6,889 nt of DNA from Robiginitomaculum sp. (GTDB taxonomy: Bacteria > Pseudomonadota > Alphaproteobacteria > Caulobacterales > Maricaulaceae): NCBI GenBank assembly GCA_026982235.1, contig JALSHM010000012.1, positions 1 through 6,889 of the forward strand. Direction: 5' to 3'. The position numbers were made by a program, and so were the translations under genes. Positions within the stretch are counted from its first letter, which is position 1, and each line of letters opens with the position of its first letter. Under the pieces are notes generated by a model that was not told where the DNA came from, ran no database searches, and saw nothing but the letters and a program-made list of their open reading frames with translations. Positions 1 through 4,908 of the stretch are shown here, in pieces.

Positions 1-154
1 TAAAGTTTGGATCAATAAGGGTGAGATCATGGAACATGATCCCTATGCCCATGACAAACGGATTGCCGAGCAAAGTGGTGGCGGACGTCCGCAAGGACAG
101 CGCACAGGTGGTCGCCAGCAAGGTGGTCGCTCTCAGGGTGGTCGCGGAAGATAG
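1..154 (+). CDS. rpsC: 30S ribosomal protein S3, C-terminal end (partial)
   Basis: Only the last 50 codons are present; the frame is open from base 2 to the TAG at 152-154. The first residues, KVWINKGEIME, match the end of the conserved S3 C-terminal domain (the KVWIxKGE motif). S3 sits at the mRNA entry side of the 30S head; its KH and main domains lie upstream of the window. After the conserved core there is a tail of about 28 residues made almost only of Gly, Arg, Gln and Ser, with repeated GGR units (GGGRPQGQR, GGRQQ, GGRSQ, GGRGR), resembling an RGG box. S3 tails vary among alphaproteobacteria, so this part is lineage-specific. The next gene, rplP, starts 53 bp downstream, as expected for the S10 operon order. 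The identification is firm from the motif and the context together. An overlapping 60-codon frame starting at 21 is a shadow of this gene. Confidence 0.93.
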   Translation, partial: KVWINKGEIMEHDPYAHDKRIAEQSGGGRPQGQRTGGRQQGGRSQGGRGR

Positions 155-169
155 AAGGAATGGGGTGAA

Positions 170-185
170 AGAGGGTGTATCCTCT
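170..185 (+). other. small hairpin in the rpsC–rplP gap
   Basis: AGAGG (170-174) pairs with CCTCT (181-185). One further G·U pair (175/180) closes a UGUA loop. It lies between the rpsC stop and the rplP ribosome binding site (AGGA at 195-198). No T-run follows, so it is not an intrinsic terminator. It could be an mRNA stability or processing element, but a stem this short can arise by chance. Confidence 0.3.
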
Positions 186-207
186 GCACTAATTAGGAAA
201 TAAAGAC

Positions 208-624
208 ATGTTACAGCCAAAACGTACAAAATTTCGCAAAGCCCATAAGGGGCGGATTAAGGGCATGGCCAAAGGCGGCACGGCGCTTAATTTTGGGTCT
301 TATGGCCTGAAGGCTCTAGAGCCAAGCCGCGTAACGGCGCGCCAAATTGAGGCGACACGCCGGGCCATTACCCGTCATATGAAACGGGCTGGTCGTGTGT
401 GGATTCGGATTTTTCCAGATGTGCCTGTGACAAAAAAGCCAACCGAGGTTCGTATGGGTAAAGGTAAGGGTTCCGTAGAGTTTTGGGCAGCCAAAGTTAA
501 GCCTGGCCGGATTATGTTTGAAATCGACGGTGTTAACGACGAAACAGCGCGTAAAGCCCTCGCTCTTGGCGCGGCTAAGTTGCCGATTAAGTGTAAAATC
601 GTCACCAGACCTGGCGAACAGTAA
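208..624 (+). CDS. rplP: 50S ribosomal protein L16
   Basis: The product has 138 residues, close to the usual 136-144 of bacterial L16. L16 binds 23S rRNA near the A-site tRNA elbow and the peptidyl-transferase centre and joins late in 50S assembly. The whole family pattern is visible: the N-terminal MLQPKRTKFRKAHKGR, LTARQIEA-like VTARQIEATRRA at about 42-53, VRMGKGKGSVEFW at 81-93, and AAKLPIK near the end. Arg82 in VRMGKGKG corresponds to Arg81 of E. coli L16, the arginine hydroxylated by YcfD; whether that happens here is unknown. The ATG at 208 is preceded by TTAGGAAA (194-200) at a good distance and gives the canonical N-terminus. It lies 53 bp after rpsC and 17 bp before rpmC, so it is co-transcribed. 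There is nothing abnormal in length or key residues. Confidence 0.99.
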   Translation: MLQPKRTKFRKAHKGRIKGMAKGGTALNFGSYGLKALEPSRVTARQIEATRRAITRHMKRAGRVWIRIFPDVPVTKKPTEVRMGKGKGSVEFWAAKVKPGRIMFEIDGVNDETARKALALGAAKLPIKCKIVTRPGEQ

Positions 625-641
625 GCGAATAGGAAATCATC

Positions 642-854
642 ATGAAAACGATAGACTTACGCAATATGAGCGAAGATCAACTGGGTGAAGAGCTGGTTAA
701 TCTGAAGAAAGAACAATTTAATCTGCGTTTCCAGCAGGCGACGAGCCAATTGGAAAAACCGGCACGCATTCGTGTTGTACGCCGTGCTATTGCTCAGGTA
801 AAAACCATCATGCGGGAACAAAAAAACGCCGCGAAAAACGAAGCGAAGAAGTAG
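642..854 (+). CDS. rpmC: 50S ribosomal protein L29
   Basis: The product has 70 residues, in the normal range for L29 (about 60-75). L29 is a small two-helix protein next to L23 at the polypeptide tunnel exit, where trigger factor and the signal recognition particle dock. The signature stretch LVNLKKEQFNLRFQQATSQL (about 19-38) followed by RIRVVRRAIAQVKTIMRE is typical of the family. The C-terminus is a short lysine/alanine tail (KNAAKNEAKK). The start at 642 has AGGAAA at 631-636. Its TAG stop (852-854) lies inside the sequence TAGGA, which also serves as the ribosome binding site of rpsQ 8 bp downstream, so the two genes are probably translationally linked. Confidence 0.98.
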   Translation: MKTIDLRNMSEDQLGEELVNLKKEQFNLRFQQATSQLEKPARIRVVRRAIAQVKTIMREQKNAAKNEAKK

Positions 855-862
855 GATAAGCC

Positions 863-1093
863 ATGCCAAGACGAATATTACAAGGTGTTGTGGTCAGTGA
901 TAAGGGCCAAAAAACCATCGTAGTGCGGGTTGACCGTACTTACCTTCATCCTTTGCTGCAAAAGACTTTGCGCAAATCAAAGAAATATCATGCACATGAT
1001 GAAGATAACCAATTCAAGACGGGTGATCAGGTGCGTATTCGCGAATGTCCGCCAAAATCGAAGTTAAAACGCTGGGAAGTGATTACTGCTTAG
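863..1093 (+). CDS. rpsQ: 30S ribosomal protein S17
   Basis: The product has 76 residues, as usual for alphaproteobacterial S17 (about 76-90). S17 is a primary 16S rRNA-binding protein of the 5' domain with an OB fold. Family features are the N-terminal MPRRILQGVVVSDKGQKT and the strand-loop VVRVDRTYLHPLLQKTLRKS. Near the C-terminus, GDQVRIRECPPKSKLKRW matches the conserved GDxVxIxExRPLSKxKxW pattern, with Pro-Pro-Lys in place of the common Arg-Pro-Leu. The start at 863 follows TAGGA (852-856). It is the last gene of the S10 half of the cluster; in E. coli the S10 transcript ends directly after this gene. Here a 10-bp inverted repeat begins within its last codons and spans its TAG stop. Confidence 0.98.
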   Translation: MPRRILQGVVVSDKGQKTIVVRVDRTYLHPLLQKTLRKSKKYHAHDEDNQFKTGDQVRIRECPPKSKLKRWEVITA

Positions 1094-1125
1094 GTCTTTG
1101 ATGAGACGCATTAAATAAGCAGTAA
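1083..1125 (+). other. inverted repeat / two-part stem-loop at the S10–spc boundary
   Basis: TTACTGCTTA (1083-1092) and TAAGCAGTAA (1116-1125) are perfect reverse complements (10 bp). Inside them, GTCT (1094-1097) pairs with AGAC (1104-1107). A further U·G pair can reduce the loop to UGAU. The left arm covers the last codons and stop of rpsQ. The right arm ends 5 bases before the rplN ribosome binding site (AAGAGG, 1130-1135). Only a short AAATTTAAG follows, so it lacks the U-run of an intrinsic terminator. The site is where E. coli ends its S10 operon and begins spc, so a relict terminator, attenuator, processing site or translational control element are all plausible. The pairing is seen directly; the role is inferred. 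Confidence 0.55.
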
Positions 1126-1141
1126 ATTTAAGAGGCCAATT

Positions 1142-1510
1142 ATGATACAAATGCAAACAAATTTGGAAGTTGCTGACAACTCCGGCGCCAAGCGCGTGCA
1201 GTGCATTAAAGTGCTGGGCGGTTCTCATCGCCGTTATGCCAGCGTCGGCGATGTGATCGTCGTTTCCATTAAGGAAGCCGCGCCCCGTTCGCGTGTTAAA
1301 AAGGGTGAAGTTCGCCGCGCCATAGTTGTGCGCGTCAAAAAAGACATCCATCGTCCAGACGGAAGCGTTATCCGCTTTGACAGCAATGCCGCAGTTATTG
1401 TTAATAATAATGGTGAATTGCTCGGCACGCGGATTTTTGGCCCCGTTCCGCGTGAGCTACGGGCGAAAAACCAAATGAAAATCATCTCTCTAGCGCCGGA
1501 GGTTTTGTAA
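1142..1510 (+). CDS. rplN: 50S ribosomal protein L14
   Basis: The product has 122 residues, the standard length. L14 is a five-stranded beta-barrel protein that contacts 16S rRNA in intersubunit bridges and is the docking site of the silencing factor RsfS. Conserved blocks are visible throughout: LEVADNSGAKRVQCIKVLGG (8-27), HRRYASVGD, RPDGSVIRFDSNAAVIVN, and the signature GTRIFGPVPRELR (95-107), followed by the terminal KIISLAPEVL. The ATG at 1142 is preceded by AAGAGG (1130-1135) and gives the canonical MIQMQT N-terminus; the second ATG three codons later is less likely. It opens the spc part of the cluster, 48 bp after rpsQ. Its TAA stop shares one base with the rplX ATG (TAATG at 1508-1512), which predicts coupled translation. 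Confidence 0.99.
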   Translation: MIQMQTNLEVADNSGAKRVQCIKVLGGSHRRYASVGDVIVVSIKEAAPRSRVKKGEVRRAIVVRVKKDIHRPDGSVIRFDSNAAVIVNNNGELLGTRIFGPVPRELRAKNQMKIISLAPEVL

Positions 1511-1839
1511 TGGCTGCCAAGATTAAAAAGGGCGATTACGTCCAGGTCATTTCCGGTTCTTTGAAGAACGGAAAAGGCAAAAAGGGTGAAGTCCTACAGG
1601 TCTTTGCCAAAGAAAACCGTGTTCTGGTTCAAGGCATCAATATGGTCAAGCGCCATGTCAAGCCAACTCAGGATGATCCCGAGGGCGGGATTAAAACATT
1701 TGAAGCGCCCATAGCGATTTCAAATGTTGCTCACATTGATCCGAAAGACGGTAAACCGACGCGGGTTGGATTTAAGACGTTGAAAGACGGCAAAAAAGTG
1801 CGCGTTGCACGGCGCTCAGGAGAAGTAATCGATGACTGA
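1510..1839 (+). CDS. rplX: 50S ribosomal protein L24
   Basis: The product has 109 residues, near the usual 102-110. L24 is an early 50S assembly protein that binds the 5' end of 23S rRNA near the tunnel exit. The N-terminal KOW motif is clear at about 5-31 (KIKKGDYVQVISGSLKNGKG, then KKGEVLQV). It is followed by VQGINMVKRHVKPTQ and the EAPIAISNVAHIDP block, then the RVGFKTLKDGKKVRV strand. The ATG at 1510 overlaps the rplN stop by one base and is served by GGAGGT (1498-1503) inside the end of rplN. Its own end overlaps rplE by 8 bp in ATGACTGA (1832-1839). It has the only TGA stop among the complete genes here. Confidence 0.99.
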   Translation: MAAKIKKGDYVQVISGSLKNGKGKKGEVLQVFAKENRVLVQGINMVKRHVKPTQDDPEGGIKTFEAPIAISNVAHIDPKDGKPTRVGFKTLKDGKKVRVARRSGEVIDD

Positions 1840-2386
1840 TACATATGAACCAAGGCTAGCCAAAAGATACCGCGAGAAAATTCGCAGTAAAATGAAAGAG
1901 AAATTCGGCTATACTAATGACATGCAAATCCCTAAAATCACCAAGGTTGTGGTCAATATGGGTGTTGGCGAAGCGGTTGGTGACAGTAAGAAAACTAAAT
2001 TTGCTTTGTCGGATATGGAACTGATAACAGGCCAAAAGCCCGTCATGACAGTTGCCAAGAAATCTGTTGCGACATTTAAATTGCGCGAAGGCATGAATAT
2101 TGGCTCTAAAGTCACATTGCGCCGTGATACCATGTATGAATTTATCGACCGCTTGACCAATATTGCCCTGCCAAGGGTGCGCGACTTTCGCGGTCTGAAT
2201 GCAAAAAGCTTTGATGGCAATGGCAATTTCGCCATGGGTCTGAAAGAGCAAATCGTGTTCCCTGAAATCGACTATGATAAAGTGGACACAATTCGCGGTA
2301 TGGACATTGTTGTGTGTACCAGTGCGAAAACTGACGAAGAAGCAAAGGCACTGCTGGCTGAGTTTGACTTTCCCTTTAAGAAATAG
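1832..2386 (+). CDS. rplE: 50S ribosomal protein L5
   Basis: The product has 184 residues, matching alphaproteobacterial L5 (about 179-190). L5 binds 5S rRNA in the central protuberance and contacts the P-site tRNA and S13 on the small subunit. Signature parts are IPKITKVVVNMGVGEAVGDS (33-52), the LITGQKPVMTVAKKSVATFK loop (64-83), REGMNIGSKVTLRRDTMYEF, and LPRVRDFRGLN (113-123). The C-terminal half ends with the family's FPEIDYDKVDTIRGMDIVV and AKTDEEAKALLAEF. The start at 1832 is set by AGGAGA (1818-1823) within rplX and overlaps that gene by 8 bp. In E. coli, protein S8 represses spc translation by binding mRNA around the rplX/rplE junction. I could not recognise an S8-like target here by eye. 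A 56-bp gap follows. Confidence 0.99.
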   Translation: MTDTYEPRLAKRYREKIRSKMKEKFGYTNDMQIPKITKVVVNMGVGEAVGDSKKTKFALSDMELITGQKPVMTVAKKSVATFKLREGMNIGSKVTLRRDTMYEFIDRLTNIALPRVRDFRGLNAKSFDGNGNFAMGLKEQIVFPEIDYDKVDTIRGMDIVVCTSAKTDEEAKALLAEFDFPFKK

Positions 2387-2409
2387 GTCGAACTAACGCA
2401 GTAGGCAAA

Positions 2410-2426
2410 GCGAGCTAGCCGCTCGC
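2410..2426 (+). promoter_or_regulatory. GC-rich hairpin upstream of the rpsN ribosome binding site
   Basis: GCGAGC (2410-2415) and GCTCGC (2421-2426) form a perfect 6-bp stem with the loop UAGCC. It stands alone in the 56-bp rplE–rpsN gap and ends 4 bases before ACGGAG (2431-2436), the rpsN ribosome binding site. A run of A, not T, follows, so it is not a terminator for this strand. Its location suggests an effect on rpsN translation initiation or on mRNA processing; a protein ligand such as S8 is only a possibility. The stem is certain as sequence, its function is not shown. Confidence 0.45.
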
Positions 2427-2442
2427 AAAAACGGAGAAAAAA

Positions 2443-2748
2443 ATGGCAAAAGTAAGCGCAGTAGAGCGCAATGAAAAAAGAAAAAGAATGGTGGCGAAAT
2501 ACGCGGCCAAACGTGCTGAATTGAAAGCAATTGCCCGCAATCAGGACCTGCCTGTGGAAGAGCGCTTTGCTGCGCAGCTTAAGCTGTCCAAATTGCCGCG
2601 TAATTCTGCGCCTACACGTGTGCGCAATCGTTGCCGTGTCACTGGCCGTCCGCGTGGTTATTACCGTAAAATGCAAATGTCCCGTATTGCCCTTCGTGAA
2701 CTTGGTTCACAAGGTCTATTGCCGGGTCTAACGAAATCAAGCTGGTAG
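2443..2748 (+). CDS. rpsN: 30S ribosomal protein S14 (zinc-free long form)
   Basis: The product has 101 residues, the standard long form of S14, which binds 16S rRNA in the 30S head near S3, S10 and S19. The N-terminal region is highly basic (AVERNEKRKRMVAKYAAKRA), as in this class. The C-terminal rRNA-binding signature is RNRCRVTGRPRGYYRK (61-76), followed by SRIALRELGSQGLLPGLTKSSW. There is only one cysteine (Cys64) and no paired CxxC motifs, so this is the zinc-independent type, unlike the 61-residue zinc-ribbon form. The ATG at 2443 follows ACGGAG (2431-2436). The TAG stop is embedded in TAGGAGG, which is also the rpsH ribosome binding site. Confidence 0.99.
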   Translation: MAKVSAVERNEKRKRMVAKYAAKRAELKAIARNQDLPVEERFAAQLKLSKLPRNSAPTRVRNRCRVTGRPRGYYRKMQMSRIALRELGSQGLLPGLTKSSW

Positions 2749-2757
2749 GAGGATAAT

Positions 2758-3153
2758 ATGTCATTTAGTGATCCCCTCGGTGATATGCTCACCCGCATTC
2801 GTAATGCCCATATGCGCGGCAAAACCAAATGCGATACGCCTGCGTCTAATTTGCGTGGTCGTGTGCTAGACGTGCTGGAGAGCGAAGGCTATATTCGCGG
2901 CTATGCATCTGTTGAAAAAGACGGTTTCAGACATTTTGAAATCGAGCTGAAATATTTCGAAGGTGAGCCAGTTATTCGCCATATTTCGCGTATTTCCAAG
3001 CCAGGTCGCCGGGTATATACCTCCGTCAAAAGCTTGCCACAGGTTCGTAACGGCCTTGGTATTTCCATTCTTTCAACGCCTAAAGGCGTGATGTCAGATA
3101 ATATTGCCCGTGCTGAAAATGTTGGCGGCGAAATTCTCTGCCAGGTATCTTAG
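2758..3153 (+). CDS. rpsH: 30S ribosomal protein S8
   Basis: The product has 131 residues, the normal length. S8 is a primary binder of the 16S rRNA central domain (helix 21) needed for platform assembly, and in E. coli it is the autogenous repressor of the spc operon. The N-terminal block DPLGDMLTRIRNAHMRGK (5-22) and the C-terminal signature GLGISILSTPKGVMSD (99-114), then NVGGEILCQV (121-130), are diagnostic; the serines and glycines of this loop contact the RNA. The ATG at 2758 has a perfect AGGAGG (2747-2752) that overlaps the rpsN stop, the strongest ribosome binding site in the window. The TAG stop again starts the AGGAG (3152-3156) used by rplF. Confidence 0.99.
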   Translation: MSFSDPLGDMLTRIRNAHMRGKTKCDTPASNLRGRVLDVLESEGYIRGYASVEKDGFRHFEIELKYFEGEPVIRHISRISKPGRRVYTSVKSLPQVRNGLGISILSTPKGVMSDNIARAENVGGEILCQVS

Positions 3154-3162
3154 GAGTACGAT

Positions 3163-3696
3163 ATGTCACGTATTGGAAAAAATCCTGTCACTGTCCCTGC
3201 GGGCATTACCTTGACCCAAAATGGTCAAACGGTTAGCGTTAAAGGGTCAAAAGGTACGCTTGAATTTACTATGCCGTCTGCCGTAACAGGTAAATTGGAT
3301 GGTGATAAGTTTACAGTGACCCCTGTAAATGACACCAAAGAAGCCCGTTCTATGTGGGGCATGTCCCGCACGATGGTTGCTAATCTGATTGAAGGTGTAA
3401 CCAACGGGTTTACCAAAAATCTTGAATTGCGCGGTGTTGGTTATCGCGCCCAAATGAAAGGCTCTACCTTGTCTTTGCAATTGGGTTTATCACATGATGT
3501 GAATTACGATGCGCCTGAAGGTGTGACGATAACCGTGCCCAAGGCTACGGAAATCAGTGTGTCGGGCATTAACAAGCAAGTAGTTGGTCAAGTAGCTGCG
3601 GAAATTCGTGCCTATAGAAAGCCCGAGCCTTATAAGGGCAAAGGTATTCGCTATGTGGGCGAATTTGTCCGTCAGAAAGAGGGTAAGAAGAAGTAA
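3163..3696 (+). CDS. rplF: 50S ribosomal protein L6
   Basis: The product has 177 residues, the exact usual length. L6 lies near the sarcin-ricin loop and the factor-binding region of the 50S subunit. It has the expected two similar alpha/beta domains (about 12-82 and 91-165). The N-terminus MSRIGKNPVTVPAGITLT is canonical, and the MSRTMVANLIEGVTNGFTKN segment leads into LELRGVGYRAQ. The C-terminal signature PEPYKGKGIRYVGEFVRQKE and the terminal GKKK are typical of alphaproteobacteria. The start at 3163 follows AGGAG (3152-3156) overlapping the rpsH stop. Its TAA stop is separated from the rplR ATG by a single base, so L18 translation probably depends on ribosomes finishing this gene. Confidence 0.99.
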   Translation: MSRIGKNPVTVPAGITLTQNGQTVSVKGSKGTLEFTMPSAVTGKLDGDKFTVTPVNDTKEARSMWGMSRTMVANLIEGVTNGFTKNLELRGVGYRAQMKGSTLSLQLGLSHDVNYDAPEGVTITVPKATEISVSGINKQVVGQVAAEIRAYRKPEPYKGKGIRYVGEFVRQKEGKKK

Positions 3697-3697
3697 G

Positions 3698-4054
3698 ATG
3701 AAAACAGCACAAGAAAAATTGAAACGCCGCGCCCAGCGTGTGCGCCGCCGCCTCAAGAAAAACGCGACGGGACAACCGCGCTTGTCGGTTTACCGCAGCT
3801 CGAAAAACATTTCTGCGCAAATCATTGATGATAGCAAAGGTATCACCTTGGTCAGTGCGTCAACTTTGGAAAAAGATTTGCGCAAATCTAAAGGTACAGA
3901 TGTGGCTGCTGCAATGGTGATTGGTAAATTGATTGGTGAGCGGGCCAAAAAGGCTGGTGTTGAACAAGTGGTTTTTGACCGGGGCGGGTATTTATACCAT
4001 GGCCGTGTTAAGGCTCTAGCGGAGGCCGCTCGCGAAGCTGGCCTCAAGTTTTAG
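3698..4054 (+). CDS. rplR: 50S ribosomal protein L18
   Basis: The product has 118 residues, the usual length (about 117-120). L18 binds 5S rRNA together with L5 in the central protuberance. A basic N-terminal segment (KLKRRAQRVRRRLKK, about 7-21) is followed by RLSVYRSSKNISAQIIDD (28-45) and the alpha/beta core. The C-terminus EQVVFDRGGYLYHGRVKALA then EAAREAGLKF is the family signature. The same frame is open upstream to an ATG at 3608 inside rplF, but a start there would add 30 residues with no L18 similarity. The ATG at 3698, one base after the rplF stop, gives the canonical N-terminus. The ribosome binding site is poor (AAGAAGAAG at 3685-3693), which fits reinitiation from rplF. The TAG stop is followed at once by an in-frame TAA (4055-4057). 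Confidence 0.98.
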   Translation: MKTAQEKLKRRAQRVRRRLKKNATGQPRLSVYRSSKNISAQIIDDSKGITLVSASTLEKDLRKSKGTDVAAAMVIGKLIGERAKKAGVEQVVFDRGGYLYHGRVKALAEAAREAGLKF

Positions 4055-4072
4055 TAAGATTTAGGAGACGTT

Positions 4073-4651
4073 ATGGCACGCCGTGATGATAAAAGAGGTA
4101 AACGCGACCGCGAGGAGCAGGACGAATTTGCCGAAAAACTGGTACATATTAACCGGGTAGCTAAGACCGTTAAAGGGGGACGCAATATGAGCTTTGCAGC
4201 TCTGGTTGTGGTCGGCGACGGTAAAGGTCAAGTTGGGTTTGGCAAAGGTAAAGCCCAAGAAGTTCCCGAATGTATCCGCAAAGGTACGGAGCTGGCGCGC
4301 AAAAGCTTGATCCGCGTGCCTATGCGTGAGGGTCGTACTTTGCACCATGATTGCAAGGGGCGCCACGGTGCCGGGAAGGTATTGCTACGTGCAGCACCTC
4401 CAGGAACTGGTATTATTGCTGGCGGCCCCATGCGTGCCGTGCTTGAGAGCCTTGGTATGCAGGACGTTGTGGCAAAATCCACAGGTAGCTCGAACCCATA
4501 TAACATGGTTCGTGCAACATTTGATGCGCTTAAATCGCAAGAAAACCCACGCATGATTGCTGCTAAACGCGGTAAAAAAGTTGGGGACATTGTTAGCCGT
4601 CGTCGTGATGGTGCCGATTCGGCAATAACAGGCGATAGCGCGGACGCCTAA
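4073..4651 (+). CDS. rpsE: 30S ribosomal protein S5
   Basis: The product has 192 residues; E. coli S5 has 167, and alphaproteobacterial forms are commonly near 190. S5 sits at the mRNA entry channel and affects decoding fidelity. The N-terminal dsRBD-like domain (about 19-84) contains VHINRVAKTVKGGRNMSFAA, the loop where spectinomycin-resistance changes occur in E. coli, followed by VVVGDGKGQVGFGKGKAQEV. The C-terminal domain (about 97-168) carries APPGTGIIAGGPMRAVLESL and KSTGSSNPYNMVRATFDAL. After the conserved core there is a short acidic/polar tail (DGADSAITGDSADA). The start at 4073 is set by AGGAG (4063-4067). The stop is doubled (TAATAG, 4649-4654). A 29-bp gap separates it from rpmD. 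Confidence 0.99.
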   Translation: MARRDDKRGKRDREEQDEFAEKLVHINRVAKTVKGGRNMSFAALVVVGDGKGQVGFGKGKAQEVPECIRKGTELARKSLIRVPMREGRTLHHDCKGRHGAGKVLLRAAPPGTGIIAGGPMRAVLESLGMQDVVAKSTGSSNPYNMVRATFDALKSQENPRMIAAKRGKKVGDIVSRRRDGADSAITGDSADA

Positions 4652-4680
4652 TAGGTCGTATAATAGTAAAGAGTAAGAAA

Positions 4681-4872
4681 ATGGCTAAAAAGCAAACCAC
4701 AGTTACAGTTCGTCAGACCGGGTCTTCGACCCGCCGTCCAAAAGATCAGCACGCCACATTGGTTGGCCTTGGCCTAGGTCGGATTGGCAAGCAAAGAACA
4801 TTAGAAGATACACCATCTGTGCGCGGTATGATCCGCAAAGTTGCACATATGGTAGAAATAGTTGAAGCATAA
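4681..4872 (+). CDS. rpmD: 50S ribosomal protein L30
   Basis: The product has 63 residues, the normal size for bacterial L30 (about 58-65). It is a small ferredoxin-like-fold protein of the large subunit, next to 23S rRNA domain II and the 5S region. The family pattern is clear: TTVTVRQTGSSTRRPKDQHA, LVGLGLGRIGKQRTLEDTPS, and the C-terminal RGMIRKVAHMVEIVE, in which the GLGLxRxGxxRxLxDTPxxRGMxxKVxHLVxxVE pattern can be followed throughout. The ATG at 4681 has only a weak ribosome binding site (AGAG, 4670-4673). The gene lies between rpsE and rplO as in most proteobacteria. No abnormal residues are seen. Confidence 0.98.
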   Translation: MAKKQTTVTVRQTGSSTRRPKDQHATLVGLGLGRIGKQRTLEDTPSVRGMIRKVAHMVEIVEA

Positions 4873-4908
4873 CCACCTTAATTGGTTGGAATGCATACGG
4901 AGAATATG

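Noticed and set aside
21..203. 60-codon plus-strand frame overlapping the end of rpsC.
   Set aside because: The rpsC frame encodes the conserved KVWIxKGE end of S3; this other frame shows no family similarity and no ribosome binding site decision.
1806..1811. GTGC…GCAC short hairpin near the end of rplX as an S8 regulatory site.
   Set aside because: It is a 4-bp stem within coding sequence, with no recognisable resemblance to the S8 target of 16S helix 21.
2272..2676. Minus-strand frame of 134 residues spanning rplE and rpsN.
   Set aside because: It runs antisense through two certain ribosomal genes, has no recognisable domain, and is Phe/Cys-rich as expected of a shadow frame.
3608..3697. 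Longer L18 reading frame starting 30 codons upstream inside rplF.
   Set aside because: The extra residues do not resemble L18 and overlap the conserved end of L6; the ATG at 3698 gives the family N-terminus.
4882..4908. TTG start (4882) or ATG starts (4891, 4906) for rplO.
   Set aside because: GGAG at 4899-4902 is well spaced only for 4909, and L15 proteins begin M-[RK]-LNEL.
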